Shown here piece by piece: positions 46,022 to 56,027 of a stretch of DNA of 64,000 nt; position 1 is the first letter of the stretch, and every line of letters begins with the position of its first letter. Source of the DNA: Rhodospirillales bacterium 70-18 (GTDB taxonomy: Bacteria > Pseudomonadota > Alphaproteobacteria > Acetobacterales > Acetobacteraceae); contig MKWE01000031.1 in NCBI GenBank assembly GCA_001899585.1, positions 416,390-480,389 of the forward strand, in the 5' to 3' direction. Under the pieces are notes generated by a model. It did not search any database and was not told the DNA's origin. It worked only from the letters and a program-made list of their open reading frames with translations. A program made the position numbers and the translations under genes.

Positions 46022-46135
46022 GGTTCTTTTTTGAAAAAAGAACCAAAAAACTTTTATTCGCTGGAGTCCGCGCCGGACCGCCGGAACTCCAAACGAACGA
46101 AAAGTTTTTTTGCTTCTTTTGTTCACAAAAAGAAG
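46022..46135. repeat. Two-hairpin intergenic repeat, copy 3 (inverted orientation)
   Basis: The same element as at 44.6 kb in the opposite orientation: GGTTCTTTTTT/AAAAAAGAACC hairpin (46022-46044), core AAAAAACTTTTATTCGCTGG, a short centre, the inverted core, and the CTTCTTTT/AAAAGAAG hairpin (46113-46135, imperfect). It begins one base after the upstream stop and lies between two plus-strand genes. Confidence 0.85.
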
Positions 46136-46221
46136 ACCTCCCTCCCCACCCTCTCCAACGGTTGACACCAACCGCGCGACATCGCCACCCTGCGGCTTCC
46201 GGCCGGGAGGGAGAAACAGTT

Positions 46222-48018
46222 ATGTCGCATGATCATCACGGTGATGAACCGAAACGCCTGCGCAGCCGGCGCTGGTTCGACAACCCCGCCAACCCGGCGA
46301 TGACCGCGCTGTATCTTGAGCGCAGCCTGAATTTCGGCCTCACCCGCGAGGAATTGCAGGGCGGCAAGCCGATCATCGGCATCGCCCAGACCGGCAGCGA
46401 CATCTCCCCCTGCAACCGCCACCATCTGCAACTGGCCGGCCGCGTGCGCGACGGCATCCGCGACGCCGGCGGCATTCCGCTGGAATTCCCGATCCATCCC
46501 ATCCAGGAAACGCTGAAGCGCCCCACCGCGGCGCTGGACCGCAACCTGGCCTATCTCAGCCTGGTGGAGGTGCTGCACGGCTACCCGCTCGACGGCGTGG
46601 TGCTGACCACCGGCTGCGACAAAACCACGCCGGCCTGCCTGATGGGTGCCGCCACGGTGAACATCCCGGCCATCGTGCTCTCGGGCGGGCCGATGCTGGA
46701 TGGCTGGTGGAAGGGCCGGCTCTCCGGCTCCGGCACCATCGTCTGGGAGGGGCGCAAGCTCTATGCCGAGGGCAAGATCGGCTATGAGGAGTTCATGGAG
46801 ATGGTGTGCTCCTCGGCGCCGAGCGTCGGGCATTGCAACACCATGGGCACCGCCAGTTCCATGAACGGCCTGGCCGAGGCGCTGGGCATGTCGCTGCCGG
46901 GCTGCTCCGCCATTCCCGGCCCGTATCGGGAGCGCGGGCAGATGGCCTACTACACCGGCAAGCGCATCGTCGACATGGTGCACGAGAACCTGCGCCCGTC
47001 CGACATCATGACCAAGGCGGCGTTCGAGAACGCGGTGGTGGCCGCCGCCGCCCTGGGCGCCAGCTCCAACTGCCCCATCCACATGGTGGCGATCGCCCGG
47101 CACATGGGCGTGGACCATACGCTGGACGACTGGCAGCGGCTGGGCCCGGAAATCCCGCTGCTGGTGGATATGCAGCCGGCCGGGCGCTACCTCGGCGAGA
47201 TGTTCCATCGCGGCGGCGGCGTGCCGGCGGTGATGAAGGAGCTGGCCGGCGCCGGCAAGCTCAACCTCGACGTGATGACCGTCACCGGCAAGACGCTGGG
47301 CGAGAACCTGAAGGCCGCGCCGACCGGCGACCGCGAGGTGATCCGCAGCTATGACAAGCCGATGATGGAGCGCGCCGGCTACGTAGTGCTCTCGGGCAAC
47401 CTGTTCGACAGCGCGGTGATGAAGATCAGCGTCATCGACAAGGAATTCCGCACCCGCTTCCTCTCCGACCCCAGCCGCCCCAACGTGTTCGAGGGCCGCG
47501 CCGTGGTGTTCGAGGGGCCGGAGGACTACCACGACCGCATCGAGGACCCGGCGCTGCAGATCGAGGAGCAGTCGGTGCTGATCATCCGCAACGCCGGCCC
47601 GGTGGGCTACCCCGGCAGCGCCGAGGTGGTGAACATGCAGCCCCCTGCCAGCATGCTGAAGCGCGGCATCAACGCCCTGCCCACCATGGGCGACGGCCGC
47701 CAGTCCGGCACCTCCGGCTCCCCCTCGATCCTGAACGTCTCGCCGGAAGCGGCGGTGGGCGGCGGGCTGGCCCTGCTCAAGACCGGCGACCGCATCCGCA
47801 TCGACCTCAACACCCGCAAGGTGGACGTGCTGCTGCCCGAAGGCGAACTGGAGGCCCGCCGCGCCGCCTGGACGCCGCCGAAGCTGCTGAACAAAACACC
47901 CTGGGAGGAAATCTACCGCTCCATGGTCGGCCAACTCGGCGACGGTGGCTGCCTGGAACCGGCAACGCTGTTCCTGGACATCCTGGAGACGCGGGGCGAG
48001 AGCCGGGACAACCACTGA
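46222..48018 (+). CDS. IlvD/Edd-family sugar-acid dehydratase
   Basis: A 598-residue Fe-S dehydratase of the dihydroxy-acid/6-phosphogluconate dehydratase family, subgroup for pentonates and related sugar acids. Cluster ligands are C64 (SPCNRHH), C132 (GCDKTTP) and C205 (GHCNTMGTA). Length matches arabinonate/xylonate-type dehydratases. GGGAGG stands before the ATG at 46222. With the SDR and FAH hydrolase behind it, the product would be a 2-keto-3-deoxy acid which is oxidised and split into pyruvate and a hydroxy acid. Whether the substrate is L-fuconate, L-rhamnonate, L-arabinonate or another acid cannot be read. Confidence 0.9.
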   Translation: MSHDHHGDEPKRLRSRRWFDNPANPAMTALYLERSLNFGLTREELQGGKPIIGIAQTGSDISPCNRHHLQLAGRVRDGIRDAGGIPLEFPIHPIQETLKRPTAALDRNLAYLSLVEVLHGYPLDGVVLTTGCDKTTPACLMGAATVNIPAIVLSGGPMLDGWWKGRLSGSGTIVWEGRKLYAEGKIGYEEFMEMVCSSAPSVGHCNTMGTASSMNGLAEALGMSLPGCSAIPGPYRERGQMAYYTGKRIVDMVHENLRPSDIMTKAAFENAVVAAAALGASSNCPIHMVAIARHMGVDHTLDDWQRLGPEIPLLVDMQPAGRYLGEMFHRGGGVPAVMKELAGAGKLNLDVMTVTGKTLGENLKAAPTGDREVIRSYDKPMMERAGYVVLSGNLFDSAVMKISVIDKEFRTRFLSDPSRPNVFEGRAVVFEGPEDYHDRIEDPALQIEEQSVLIIRNAGPVGYPGSAEVVNMQPPASMLKRGINALPTMGDGRQSGTSGSPSILNVSPEAAVGGGLALLKTGDRIRIDLNTRKVDVLLPEGELEARRAAWTPPKLLNKTPWEEIYRSMVGQLGDGGCLEPATLFLDILETRGESRDNH

Positions 48019-48114
48019 GGTTGTCGCCGGGATAACGGAAGAACAGGATTCACATGGAGACGAGGGGCGGGGAGAAGAACAGGAAGACCTCCGGCGGAAG
48101 AGGCGCGACTGGAA

Positions 48115-48266
48115 ACGTGCTATCGGATGGATATCGTGGTGGCGGGCCAGCTGATCGTTGAGATCAGGGCGGTGGAGCGGCTGTTGCCGCTCCACGAAGC
48201 GCTGCTTTTGACATGCCTTCGCCTCGCCCGCCCCCCGCCTTCATGTGAACCTCTAAAAGGAACCTG
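48115..48266 (+). pseudogene. Remnant of a GxxExxY-family protein gene
   Basis: One frame reads CYRMDIVVAGQLIVEIRAVE followed by RLLPLHEALLLTCLRL. This matches the C-terminal core of GxxExxY proteins (YRxDLVVE..LIVEIKAV..L.PVHEAQLLTYLRL). The N-terminal half with the GxxExxY motif and the closing part are missing, and no start codon serves the fragment. The flank (GGATTCACATGGAGACGAGG, 48049-48068) resembles sequence seen beside such genes. This is relic DNA within the dehydratase-SDR operon spacer. Confidence 0.6.
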
Positions 48267-48268
48267 AA

Positions 48269-49018
48269 ATGGCCGGAAGGCTCGCCGGAAAGACCGCCTT
48301 CGTTACCGCCGCCGCCCAGGGCATCGGCCGGGCCACCGCGCTCGCCTTCGCCGCCGAAGGGGCGCAGGTGTTCGCCACCGACCTCAACGCCGCCAAGGTG
48401 GGCGAGATCGCCGGGCCGGGCATCCAGACCTTCGCGCTGGACGCGCGCGACACCGCGGCGGTGGCCGCCGCGGCGGCGCGGGTGGGGGCGGTGGACATCC
48501 TGTTCAACTGCGCCGGCTTCGTGCACCAGGGCACCGTGCTGGACGCCACCGACGAGGAGTGGGATTTCGCCTTCGACCTCAACGCCAAGTCCATGCTGCG
48601 CACCATCCGCGCCTTCCTGCCCGGCATGCTGGCGGCGGGGCATGGCAGCATCGTCAACATCGCCTCGGTGGCCAGCAGCGTGAAGGGCGTGCCCAACCGC
48701 TTTGTCTACAGCGCCAGCAAGGCCGCCGTGGTCGGGCTGACCCGCTCGGTCGCCACCGATTTCGTCGGCCGCGGCGTGCGCTGCAACTGCATCTGCCCGG
48801 GCACCGTGCATTCGCCCAGCCTGGAGGAGCGCATCGTCGCCAATGCCGCCGCCGCCGGCTCGCTGGAGGCGGCGCGCGCGGCCTTCGTGGCCCGCCAGCC
48901 GATGGGCCGGCTGGGCCGCACCGACGAGATCGCCAGGCTCGCCGTGTACCTGGCCAGCGACGACGCGGAATTCGTCACCGGGCAGGCCCTGGTGATCGAC
49001 GGCGGCCTGACCCTGTAG
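48269..49018 (+). CDS. SDR of the BDH2/DHRS6-like group, probable 2-keto-3-deoxy-sugar-acid dehydrogenase
   Basis: A 249-residue SDR. TAAAQGIG (13-20) binds NAD, S133 and Y147-x3-K151 are catalytic, and NCICPGTVHSPSLEERI is the wording of the BDH2/DHRS6 group, in which bacterial 2-keto-3-deoxy-L-fuconate dehydrogenases fall. It would oxidise C4 of the keto-deoxy acid made by the upstream dehydratase. AAAAGGAA precedes the ATG at 48269. The FAH-family gene follows after 29 bp. The pathway role is inference from family and gene order. Confidence 0.87.
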   Translation: MAGRLAGKTAFVTAAAQGIGRATALAFAAEGAQVFATDLNAAKVGEIAGPGIQTFALDARDTAAVAAAAARVGAVDILFNCAGFVHQGTVLDATDEEWDFAFDLNAKSMLRTIRAFLPGMLAAGHGSIVNIASVASSVKGVPNRFVYSASKAAVVGLTRSVATDFVGRGVRCNCICPGTVHSPSLEERIVANAAAAGSLEAARAAFVARQPMGRLGRTDEIARLAVYLASDDAEFVTGQALVIDGGLTL

Positions 49019-49047
49019 AATACGACCCGAAAACGAGGATTTTGACC

Positions 49048-49893
49048 ATGAAACTGCTGCGATATGGCCCCGTCGGCGCCGAAAAACCCGGCATTCTGGA
49101 CGCCCAGGGCGGCATCCGCGACCTGTCGGACATCATCAAGGACATCGACGGGCACGCCCTGTCGCCGGCCGGCCTGAAGCAGATCGCCGAGTACGACCCG
49201 GCCACCCTGCCGATGGTGCGCAGCAATCCGCGCATCGGCCCCTGCGTGGCGCGGCCGCTGAACTTCGTCTGCATCGGCCTGAACTACGCCGACCACGCCG
49301 CCGAGACCGGCGCCACCCCGCCCGCCGAACCGATCATCTTCCTGAAGTCGCTCGGCGCCTTCAGCGGCCCGAACGACGACGTGGTGATCCCGAAGGGCTC
49401 CACCAAGCCGGACTGGGAGGTGGAACTCGGCATCATCATCGGCACCAAGGCCAAGTATGTGTCCGAGGCGGATGCGATGGACCATGTGGCCGGGTATTGC
49501 GTGGTCAACGACGTGTCCGAGCGCAATTTCCAGACCGAGCGCGGCGGCACCTGGGACAAGGGCAAGGGCTGCGACACCTTCGGCCCCACCGGCCCCTGGA
49601 TGGTCACCAAGGACGAGGTGGGCGACCCGCAGAACCTGCATATGTGGCTGGATATCGACGGGGTGCGCATGCAGGACGGCAGCACCAAGACCATGATCTT
49701 CGGCGTGCAGAAGCTGGTGAGCTATGTCAGCCACTTCATCACCCTGCACCCGGGCGACGTGATCGCCACCGGCACGCCCCCGGGCGTGGGCATGGGCAAG
49801 AAGCCGAACCCGATCTGGCTGAAGGCCGGCAACGTGATGACGCTGGGGATCGCGGGGCTGGGCGAGCAGAAGCAGAACGTGAAGGCGGATTGA
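49048..49893 (+). CDS. FAH-family hydrolase, probable 2,4-diketo-3-deoxy-sugar-acid hydrolase
   Basis: A 281-residue fumarylacetoacetase-fold enzyme. Metal ligands E124 and E126 (DWEVELGIIIG) and a later aspartate in VVNDVSERNFQ are visible, with the ATGTPPGVGMGKK loop near the C-terminus. It closely fits the 2,4-diketo-3-deoxy-L-fuconate hydrolase group (often labelled ureidoglycolate lyase by homology). It would cleave the SDR product to pyruvate plus lactate or another hydroxy acid. GAGGA stands before the ATG at 49048. It is the last gene of the three-gene set and is followed by a two-hairpin repeat. Confidence 0.88.
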   Translation: MKLLRYGPVGAEKPGILDAQGGIRDLSDIIKDIDGHALSPAGLKQIAEYDPATLPMVRSNPRIGPCVARPLNFVCIGLNYADHAAETGATPPAEPIIFLKSLGAFSGPNDDVVIPKGSTKPDWEVELGIIIGTKAKYVSEADAMDHVAGYCVVNDVSERNFQTERGGTWDKGKGCDTFGPTGPWMVTKDEVGDPQNLHMWLDIDGVRMQDGSTKTMIFGVQKLVSYVSHFITLHPGDVIATGTPPGVGMGKKPNPIWLKAGNVMTLGIAGLGEQKQNVKAD

Positions 49894-49901
49894 GGAAGGG
49901 T

Positions 49902-50009
49902 CTTCTTTTTGTGAACAAAAAGAAGCAAAAAAACTTTTTATTCGCTGGAGTCTCGGTATGAGGCTCCGGCTAAAAAAAGTTTTTTGGTTCTTTTTTTCCA
50001 AAAAAGAAC
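49902..50009. repeat. Two-hairpin intergenic repeat, copy 4
   Basis: First hairpin CTTCTTTTTGT/ACAAAAAGAAG (49902-49925), core CAAAAAAACTTTTTATTCGCTG, a centre of about 30 bp, inverted core, and second hairpin GTTCTTTTTTT/AAAAAAGAAC (49987-50009). It starts nine bases after the hydrolase stop and ends 25 bp before the LysE-family start. Confidence 0.85.
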
Positions 50010-50034
50010 ATTCTTCCTTTTTCGAGAAACCCTC

Positions 50035-50646
50035 ATGACCACCCTGCTGCTGTTCTGGATGGCCTTCGCCCTGGCCGTGATCTCCCCTGGTCCGAACTTC
50101 GCGGTGATCCTCGGTACCGCGCTGCGTTCCGGGCGGCCGGGGGCGGTGCGCACGGCGCTGGGCATGGCGATGGGCGAGGCGGTCTGGGGCTTCGGCGCGG
50201 TGTTCGGCGTGGCCGCCCTGGCGGCCACCCATCCCTGGGTGGCGATGACGCTGCGTTTGGGCGGCGGGGCGTTCCTGCTGCACCTGGGCATCCTGTCGCT
50301 GCGCGCGGCCTGGCGGGGGCAGGCGCATATGGCCGCCCTGGCGGCGGGGCCGGAGCGCCGGCCCACCGTGTTCCGCGGCCTCGGGCTGATGCTGCTGAAC
50401 CCCAAGGCCGGGGTGTTCTGGGTGTCGCTGACCGGCGTGCTGATCGGCCCGGCCACCGGCACCGGCATCGCCGCACTGGCGGTATCGGGCGCGGTGCTGA
50501 TCTCGCTGTGCTGGCACCTCACGTTGGCGCTGGCGCTGTCCGGGGCGATGGCGGCGCGGCTGTATCGCCGGGTGCAGCGCGGGCTGGACGCCACGCTGGG
50601 CGCGATCCTGGGCGGCATCGGGCTCAAGCTGCTGCTGACCCCCTGA
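50035..50646 (+). CDS. LysE/RhtB-family exporter
   Basis: A 203-residue inner-membrane exporter with about six hydrophobic segments. The family signature is MAFALAVISPGPNFAVIL near the N-terminus, with a NPKAGVFWVS segment at about residue 120. Relatives export amino acids such as lysine, homoserine or threonine. The start at 50035 gives the signature helix at once; the longer upstream frame only translates the intergenic repeat. It is 7 bp from an acyl-CoA ligase gene, which may be only positional. Confidence 0.9.
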   Translation: MTTLLLFWMAFALAVISPGPNFAVILGTALRSGRPGAVRTALGMAMGEAVWGFGAVFGVAALAATHPWVAMTLRLGGGAFLLHLGILSLRAAWRGQAHMAALAAGPERRPTVFRGLGLMLLNPKAGVFWVSLTGVLIGPATGTGIAALAVSGAVLISLCWHLTLALALSGAMAARLYRRVQRGLDATLGAILGGIGLKLLLTP

Positions 50647-50653
50647 CAACCGG

Positions 50654-52201
50654 ATGAAACCGATGACCGACGCGCACCGCATCCGCCGCAACACCATTGC
50701 CGACGCGGTGCACCGCGCCGCCACGCATTTCGGCGACCGCACGGCGCTGACCTTCGGCGACCGCGCCTGGAGCTTCCGCGCGCTGGACGAGGCGGCGGGG
50801 CGGATCGGCCGGCATCTGCTGAGCCTCGGCCTGACGCGCGGCGACCGGGTGGCGGCGTATGGGCGCAACTCGGACGCCTATGTGCTGCTGTGGCTGGCCT
50901 GCGTGCGGGTCGGGCTGGTGCATGTGCCGGTGAACTACGCGCTGACCGGCGAGGAACTCACCTACATTGTCGGCCAGTCCGGCGCCGCGGCACTCGTCTG
51001 CGACGCGGCGCTGGAGGCCAACCTCGCCCCGGTGCGCGAACTGGGCGGCGTGCGGCATTACCTGGACTTCGCGGCCCTGCCGGCACTGGCGCGCGACCCG
51101 GCCATCGGCCCCGACCTCGATGTGGACGTGGCGGAGACCGACCTGGCGCAGCTGCTCTACACCTCCGGCACCACCGCCCTGCCCAAGGGCGCGGCGATGA
51201 GCCATGCGGCGCTGCTGGCGGAATACACCTCCTGCATCCTGGCGCTGGAACTCACCGCCGCGGACCGCAGCATCGCCGCCCTGCCGCTGTACCACTCGGC
51301 GCAGATGCACTGCTTCCTGATGCCCTCGCTGCTGGTCGGCGCCGCCACGCTGCTGCTGCCGGCGCCGGCCGCCGAAACGGTGCTGGAGCTGATCGAGCGG
51401 CACCGCATGACGACGTTCTTCGCCCCGCCCACGGTATGGATCAGCCTGCTGCGTCACCCGGATTTCGCCCGGCGCGACCTCTCCTCGCTGAAATCGGTGT
51501 TCTACGGCGCCTCGATCATGCCGGTGCCGGTGCTGGAGGAGCTGCGCGCGCGGCTGCCGGAGGCGCGGCCGTTCAACTGCTACGGCCAGTCCGAGATCGG
51601 CCCGCTGGCCACCGTGCTGAAGCCCGAGGACCACGACGCCCGGCCCGGCTCGGTCGGCCGCCCGATCTTCAACGTGCAGACGCGGGTGGTGGACGCGGCG
51701 ATGAACGACGCCGGGCCCGGGGTGCAGGGCGAGATCGTCCACCGCTCGCCGCAATTGCTGGTGGGCTACTGGGACAAGCCGGAAGCCACCGACGACGCCT
51801 TCGCCGGCGGCTGGTTCCATTCCGGCGACGTGGGGTATTTCGACGCCGACGGCTTCCTGTTTATCGTCGACCGCATCAAGGACGTGATCAACACCGGCGG
51901 CGTGCTGGTGGCCTCGCGCGACGTGGAGGAGGCGCTGTTCACCCACCCGGCGGTGTCGGAAGTGGCGGTGATCGCGCTGCCGGACCCGAAATGGATCGAG
52001 GCGATCACCGCCGTGGTCGTGCTGCGCCCCGGCATGGCGGCCACCGAGGAGGAGCTGGTGGCGCATGCCCGCCGGCACCTGGCGCCGTTCAAGCTGCCGA
52101 AGCGGATCATCTTCGCGGAGGACCTGCCGCGCAACACGGCCGGCAAGCTGCTGAAGCGGGAATTGCGGCGGGTGCACGGGGCGGCGACGCCCTGGAGCTA
52201 G
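50654..52201 (+). CDS. AMP-dependent acyl-CoA synthetase/ligase (ANL superfamily)
   Basis: A 515-residue ligase that activates a carboxylic acid with ATP and joins it to CoA. The P-loop-like YTSGTTALPKGA, the YGQSE motif, GGWFHSGDVGYFDADGF and the C-terminal catalytic lysine in TAGKLLKREL are present. It resembles FadD-type ligases for medium/long or cyclic acids. A start at codon 4 (50663) is an alternative. The convergent Liv importer and the acyl-CoA dehydrogenase further on suggest acid uptake and beta-oxidation-like catabolism, but the substrate is unknown. Confidence 0.92.
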   Translation: MKPMTDAHRIRRNTIADAVHRAATHFGDRTALTFGDRAWSFRALDEAAGRIGRHLLSLGLTRGDRVAAYGRNSDAYVLLWLACVRVGLVHVPVNYALTGEELTYIVGQSGAAALVCDAALEANLAPVRELGGVRHYLDFAALPALARDPAIGPDLDVDVAETDLAQLLYTSGTTALPKGAAMSHAALLAEYTSCILALELTAADRSIAALPLYHSAQMHCFLMPSLLVGAATLLLPAPAAETVLELIERHRMTTFFAPPTVWISLLRHPDFARRDLSSLKSVFYGASIMPVPVLEELRARLPEARPFNCYGQSEIGPLATVLKPEDHDARPGSVGRPIFNVQTRVVDAAMNDAGPGVQGEIVHRSPQLLVGYWDKPEATDDAFAGGWFHSGDVGYFDADGFLFIVDRIKDVINTGGVLVASRDVEEALFTHPAVSEVAVIALPDPKWIEAITAVVVLRPGMAATEEELVAHARRHLAPFKLPKRIIFAEDLPRNTAGKLLKRELRRVHGAATPWS

Positions 52202-52204
52202 GCT

Positions 52205-52972
52205 CTACCGCCCGCCCTGCGGCCCGAGATACATCTCCACGATCCGCCCGTCCGCCGCCAGGCTGGCCGCGTCGCCCTGCATCGTCATCCGCCCGGTTTC
52301 CAGCACGTAGCCGTAGTCGGCCACCTGCAGGGCGGCGCGGGCGTTCTGCTCGATCAGCAGGATCGCCACGCCGGTGCCGCGCAGGGCGGTGATGGTGCGG
52401 AAGATGTCGCGCACCACCAGCGGCGCCAGCCCCAGGCTGGGTTCGTCCAGCATCAGCAGGCGCGGGCGGGCCATCAGCGCGCGGCCCATCGCCAGCATCT
52501 GCCGCTCCCCGCCCGACAGCGTGCCGGCGGTCTGCCGGCGGCGCTCGCGCAGGCGGGGGAACAGGTCGAACACCGCATCGATCGCCCGCGCCGCCGCCGC
52601 CCGGCCCTCGGCGCGGTGGCGGAAGCCGCCCAGGCGGAGGTTGTCCTGCACGGTCATGCTGGCGAACAGCTCGCGCTTTTCCGGCACCAGCGCCATGCCG
52701 GCGTTGACCCGCTCCTCGATGTCCTGCCCGGCCAGCGGGGCGCCGTCGAAGCGGATGCCGCCGCGCGAGGGCAGCACGCCCATGATGGCGCCCAGCAGCG
52801 TGCTCTTGCCCGCGCCGTTCGGCCCGATGACGGTGACGATGCTGCCGGCCTCGACCGACAGCGACAGGCCGGACAGCGCGGGAATGCCGCCATAGGCGAC
52901 ATCCAGGCCGGAGACCTCCAGCAGGAGAGCCGGAGGGGCCGGCCCCGGCCCTGCCTGGGTCACCCGCGTCAC
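52205..52972 (-). CDS. livF: Branched-chain amino acid-type ABC transporter ATPase, LivF-like
   Basis: A 255-residue ATPase with Walker A GPNGAGKST, signature LSGGERQMLAMGRAL, Walker B LLMLDEPSLGLAP and H-loop LLIEQNA. The length and the SLGLAP wording are those of LivF. The start is a GTG at 52972 that overlaps the TGA of the upstream LivM-LivG fusion (GTGA), implying translational coupling. It is the last gene of the minus-strand livH-livMG-livF operon. Confidence 0.92.
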   Translation of the reverse strand: MTRVTQAGPGPAPPALLLEVSGLDVAYGGIPALSGLSLSVEAGSIVTVIGPNGAGKSTLLGAIMGVLPSRGGIRFDGAPLAGQDIEERVNAGMALVPEKRELFASMTVQDNLRLGGFRHRAEGRAAAARAIDAVFDLFPRLRERRRQTAGTLSGGERQMLAMGRALMARPRLLMLDEPSLGLAPLVVRDIFRTITALRGTGVAILLIEQNARAALQVADYGYVLETGRMTMQGDAASLAADGRIVEMYLGPQGGR

Positions 52973-54743
52973 GCCACCGACCCCAGATAGGCCTCGATCA
53001 CCGCCGGATCGCGCCGCACCGCCTCGGGTGGGCCCTCGGCCAGCTTGGTGCCGAAATCCATCACCACCAGCCGGTCGGCCAGCGTCATCACGAACTCCAT
53101 GTCGTGCTCCACCAGCAGGATCGCCACGCCCTCCTCGCGCAGCCGCGTCAGCAGGGCGGCCAGGGCCTGCTTCTCGTGGTGGCGCAGCCCGGCGGCCGGC
53201 TCGTCCAGCAGCAGCAGCACCGGGTCCAGGCACAGCGCGCGGGCGATCTCCACGATGCGCTGCTGGCCCAGGGCCAGGCTGTCGGCCGGCCGGTCCGCCG
53301 CCTCCGCCAGCCCCACCCGGGCGAGCTGGCGCGCGGCCTCGGCGAACAGCAGCGTCTCCTCCGCCCGGTCGGTACGCAGCAGGGCCGAGAACGCGCCGGC
53401 ATGGCCGCGCAGATGCGCGCCGATGGCCACGTTCTCGATCACCGACATGCCGGCCACCAGCCGCACATGCTGGAAGCTGCGCGCCACCCCCAGCGCCGCG
53501 ACGGCGCGCGCCGGCAGGCCGGCGAGCGGCCGGCCTTGGAAGCGCACGGAGCCGCCGCTGGCCGCCGCCACCCCGGTCAGCAGGTTGAAAGTGGTACTCT
53601 TGCCCGCCCCGTTCGGCCCGATCAGGCCGACGATCTCCCCCGCCGCCACCGCGAAATCCAGCCCGCCCACCGCCACCAGCCCGCCGAAATTCTTGCGCAG
53701 CCCCGCCACCTCCAGGATCGGCGTGCCGCGCGCCGGCAGCGCCCGGCGGGGCAACGGCGGCGCGGCGGCGTCCACCACCCGCCGCACCGGGGCACGCCAC
53801 CGCCACAGCCGGGCCAGATGCGGCCAGAGCCCTTGCGGCGAGGCCTGCAGCACCAGCACCAGCACGGCGCCGAACACGATGGTCTCGTAATTGCCCTGGT
53901 GGCCCAGCAGGCGCGGCAGCCAGTCCTGCAGCAGGTCGTTGAACACCGTCACCAGCGCCGCCCCCAGCAGCGCGCCGCCGATATGCGCGGCCCCGCCCAC
54001 CACCGCCATCAGCAGGTACTCGATGCTGGCGTTGATGCCGAACGGCGTCGGGTTCACGCTGCGTTGCAGATGCGCGTAGAGCCAGCCGGCGAAGGCGGCC
54101 AGCACGGCGGCGTAGACGAAGGCCAGCATGCGCGCCCGCGGCGTGTCCACCCCGAAGCTCGCCGCCGCCAGCGCGCCGCCGCGCAGCGCGCGGATCGCCC
54201 GCCCGGCCCGGCTGTCCAGCAGGTTGCGCGTCGCCAGCACCGCCAGCCCCACCCCCAGCCAGATCACCGTGAACGACCAGCGCGGGTCCACCAGCGCCAG
54301 CCCGCCCACATGCAGCGGCGCAATCCCGGCGATGCCGTCATTGCGGCCGAAGAAATCCAGGTTGGCGAAGGTGTAGTACAGCGCCACCCCCCAGGCCAGC
54401 GTGCCCAGCGCCAGGTAATGCCCCGAGAGCCGCAGCGTCACCGCCCCAATCAGCAGCGCCGCCGCGGCACTCACCGCCAGGGACACCGGCAGCGCCAGCC
54501 AGGGCGACACCCCGTAGCGCGCCGACAATATCGCGGTCGCATAGGCGCCGAAGCCCAGGAAGCTCGCCTGCCCGAACGAGGTCATGCCCCCCACCCCGGT
54601 CAGCACCACCAGCCCCACCGCCACGATCGCCGCCACCCCGATATAGTCGGCGAGCGTGATCCAGTACGGCGGCAGGCCGGGCAGCCACGGCAGCAGCGCG
54701 CAGCCGGCGGCCAGCAGCAGCGGCAGGCGCAGCGGGCCGGGCC

Positions 54744-54747
<4 letters not shown>
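52969..54747 (-). CDS. LivM-LivG fusion: permease joined to ATPase
   Basis: A 592-residue fusion protein. Residues ~1-320 are a LivM permease with about eight to ten helices and the conserved GQASFLGFGAYATAI segment; residues ~345-592 are a LivG ATPase with Walker A GPNGAGKST, signature LALGQQRIVEIARAL (LivG style) and Walker B LLLLDEPAAGL. The joining linker is Arg/Pro-rich. The ATG overlaps the livH stop by four bases. Such fusions occur in Liv-type systems of proteobacteria and keep the subunits at equal amounts. Confidence 0.92.
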
Positions 54748-55781
<1,034 letters not shown>

Positions 55782-55876
55782 CAGCGGGGGCACCCACCGG
55801 GCATCGCCGTCTCCCTGATCCGTGCGGGCCGGTTCGCGCCCTGCCTTTGCCGGTGTAGAGTCGGGGCGCAAACCCT

Positions 55877-56012
55877 GTCAAACAACCCTGGCGCATTCGC
55901 GCCGTCATACAGCCCAGGCGCGGGCCGCGCCGTCAAACAGCCCAGGCGCATTCGCGCCGTCAAACAGCCCAGGCGCATTCGCGCCGTCAAACAGCCCAGG
56001 CGCCTTCGCGCC
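55877..56012. repeat. Five 27-bp tandem repeats upstream of the ThDP-enzyme gene
   Basis: Five head-to-tail units (27, 28, 27, 27, 27 bp) start at 55877, 55904, 55932, 55959 and 55986, each beginning GTCAAACAGCCCAGGCGC or a variant. Units three and four are identical. Most units hold an inverted pair GGCGC..GCGCC separated by four bases, so the array can form a chain of small hairpins. It ends 16 bp before the chosen ATG, within the leader between divergent livH and the ThDP gene. Confidence 0.9.
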
Positions 56013-56027
56013 ATGCCGGAGGAACCG

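Noticed and set aside
47945..48154. Short plus-strand frame at the end of the dehydratase gene
   Set aside because: It is an overlapping off-frame reading of the dehydratase end and the GxxExxY remnant.
55877..56012. Possible CRISPR array
   Set aside because: Units are directly adjacent with no spacers, and no cas genes are present.
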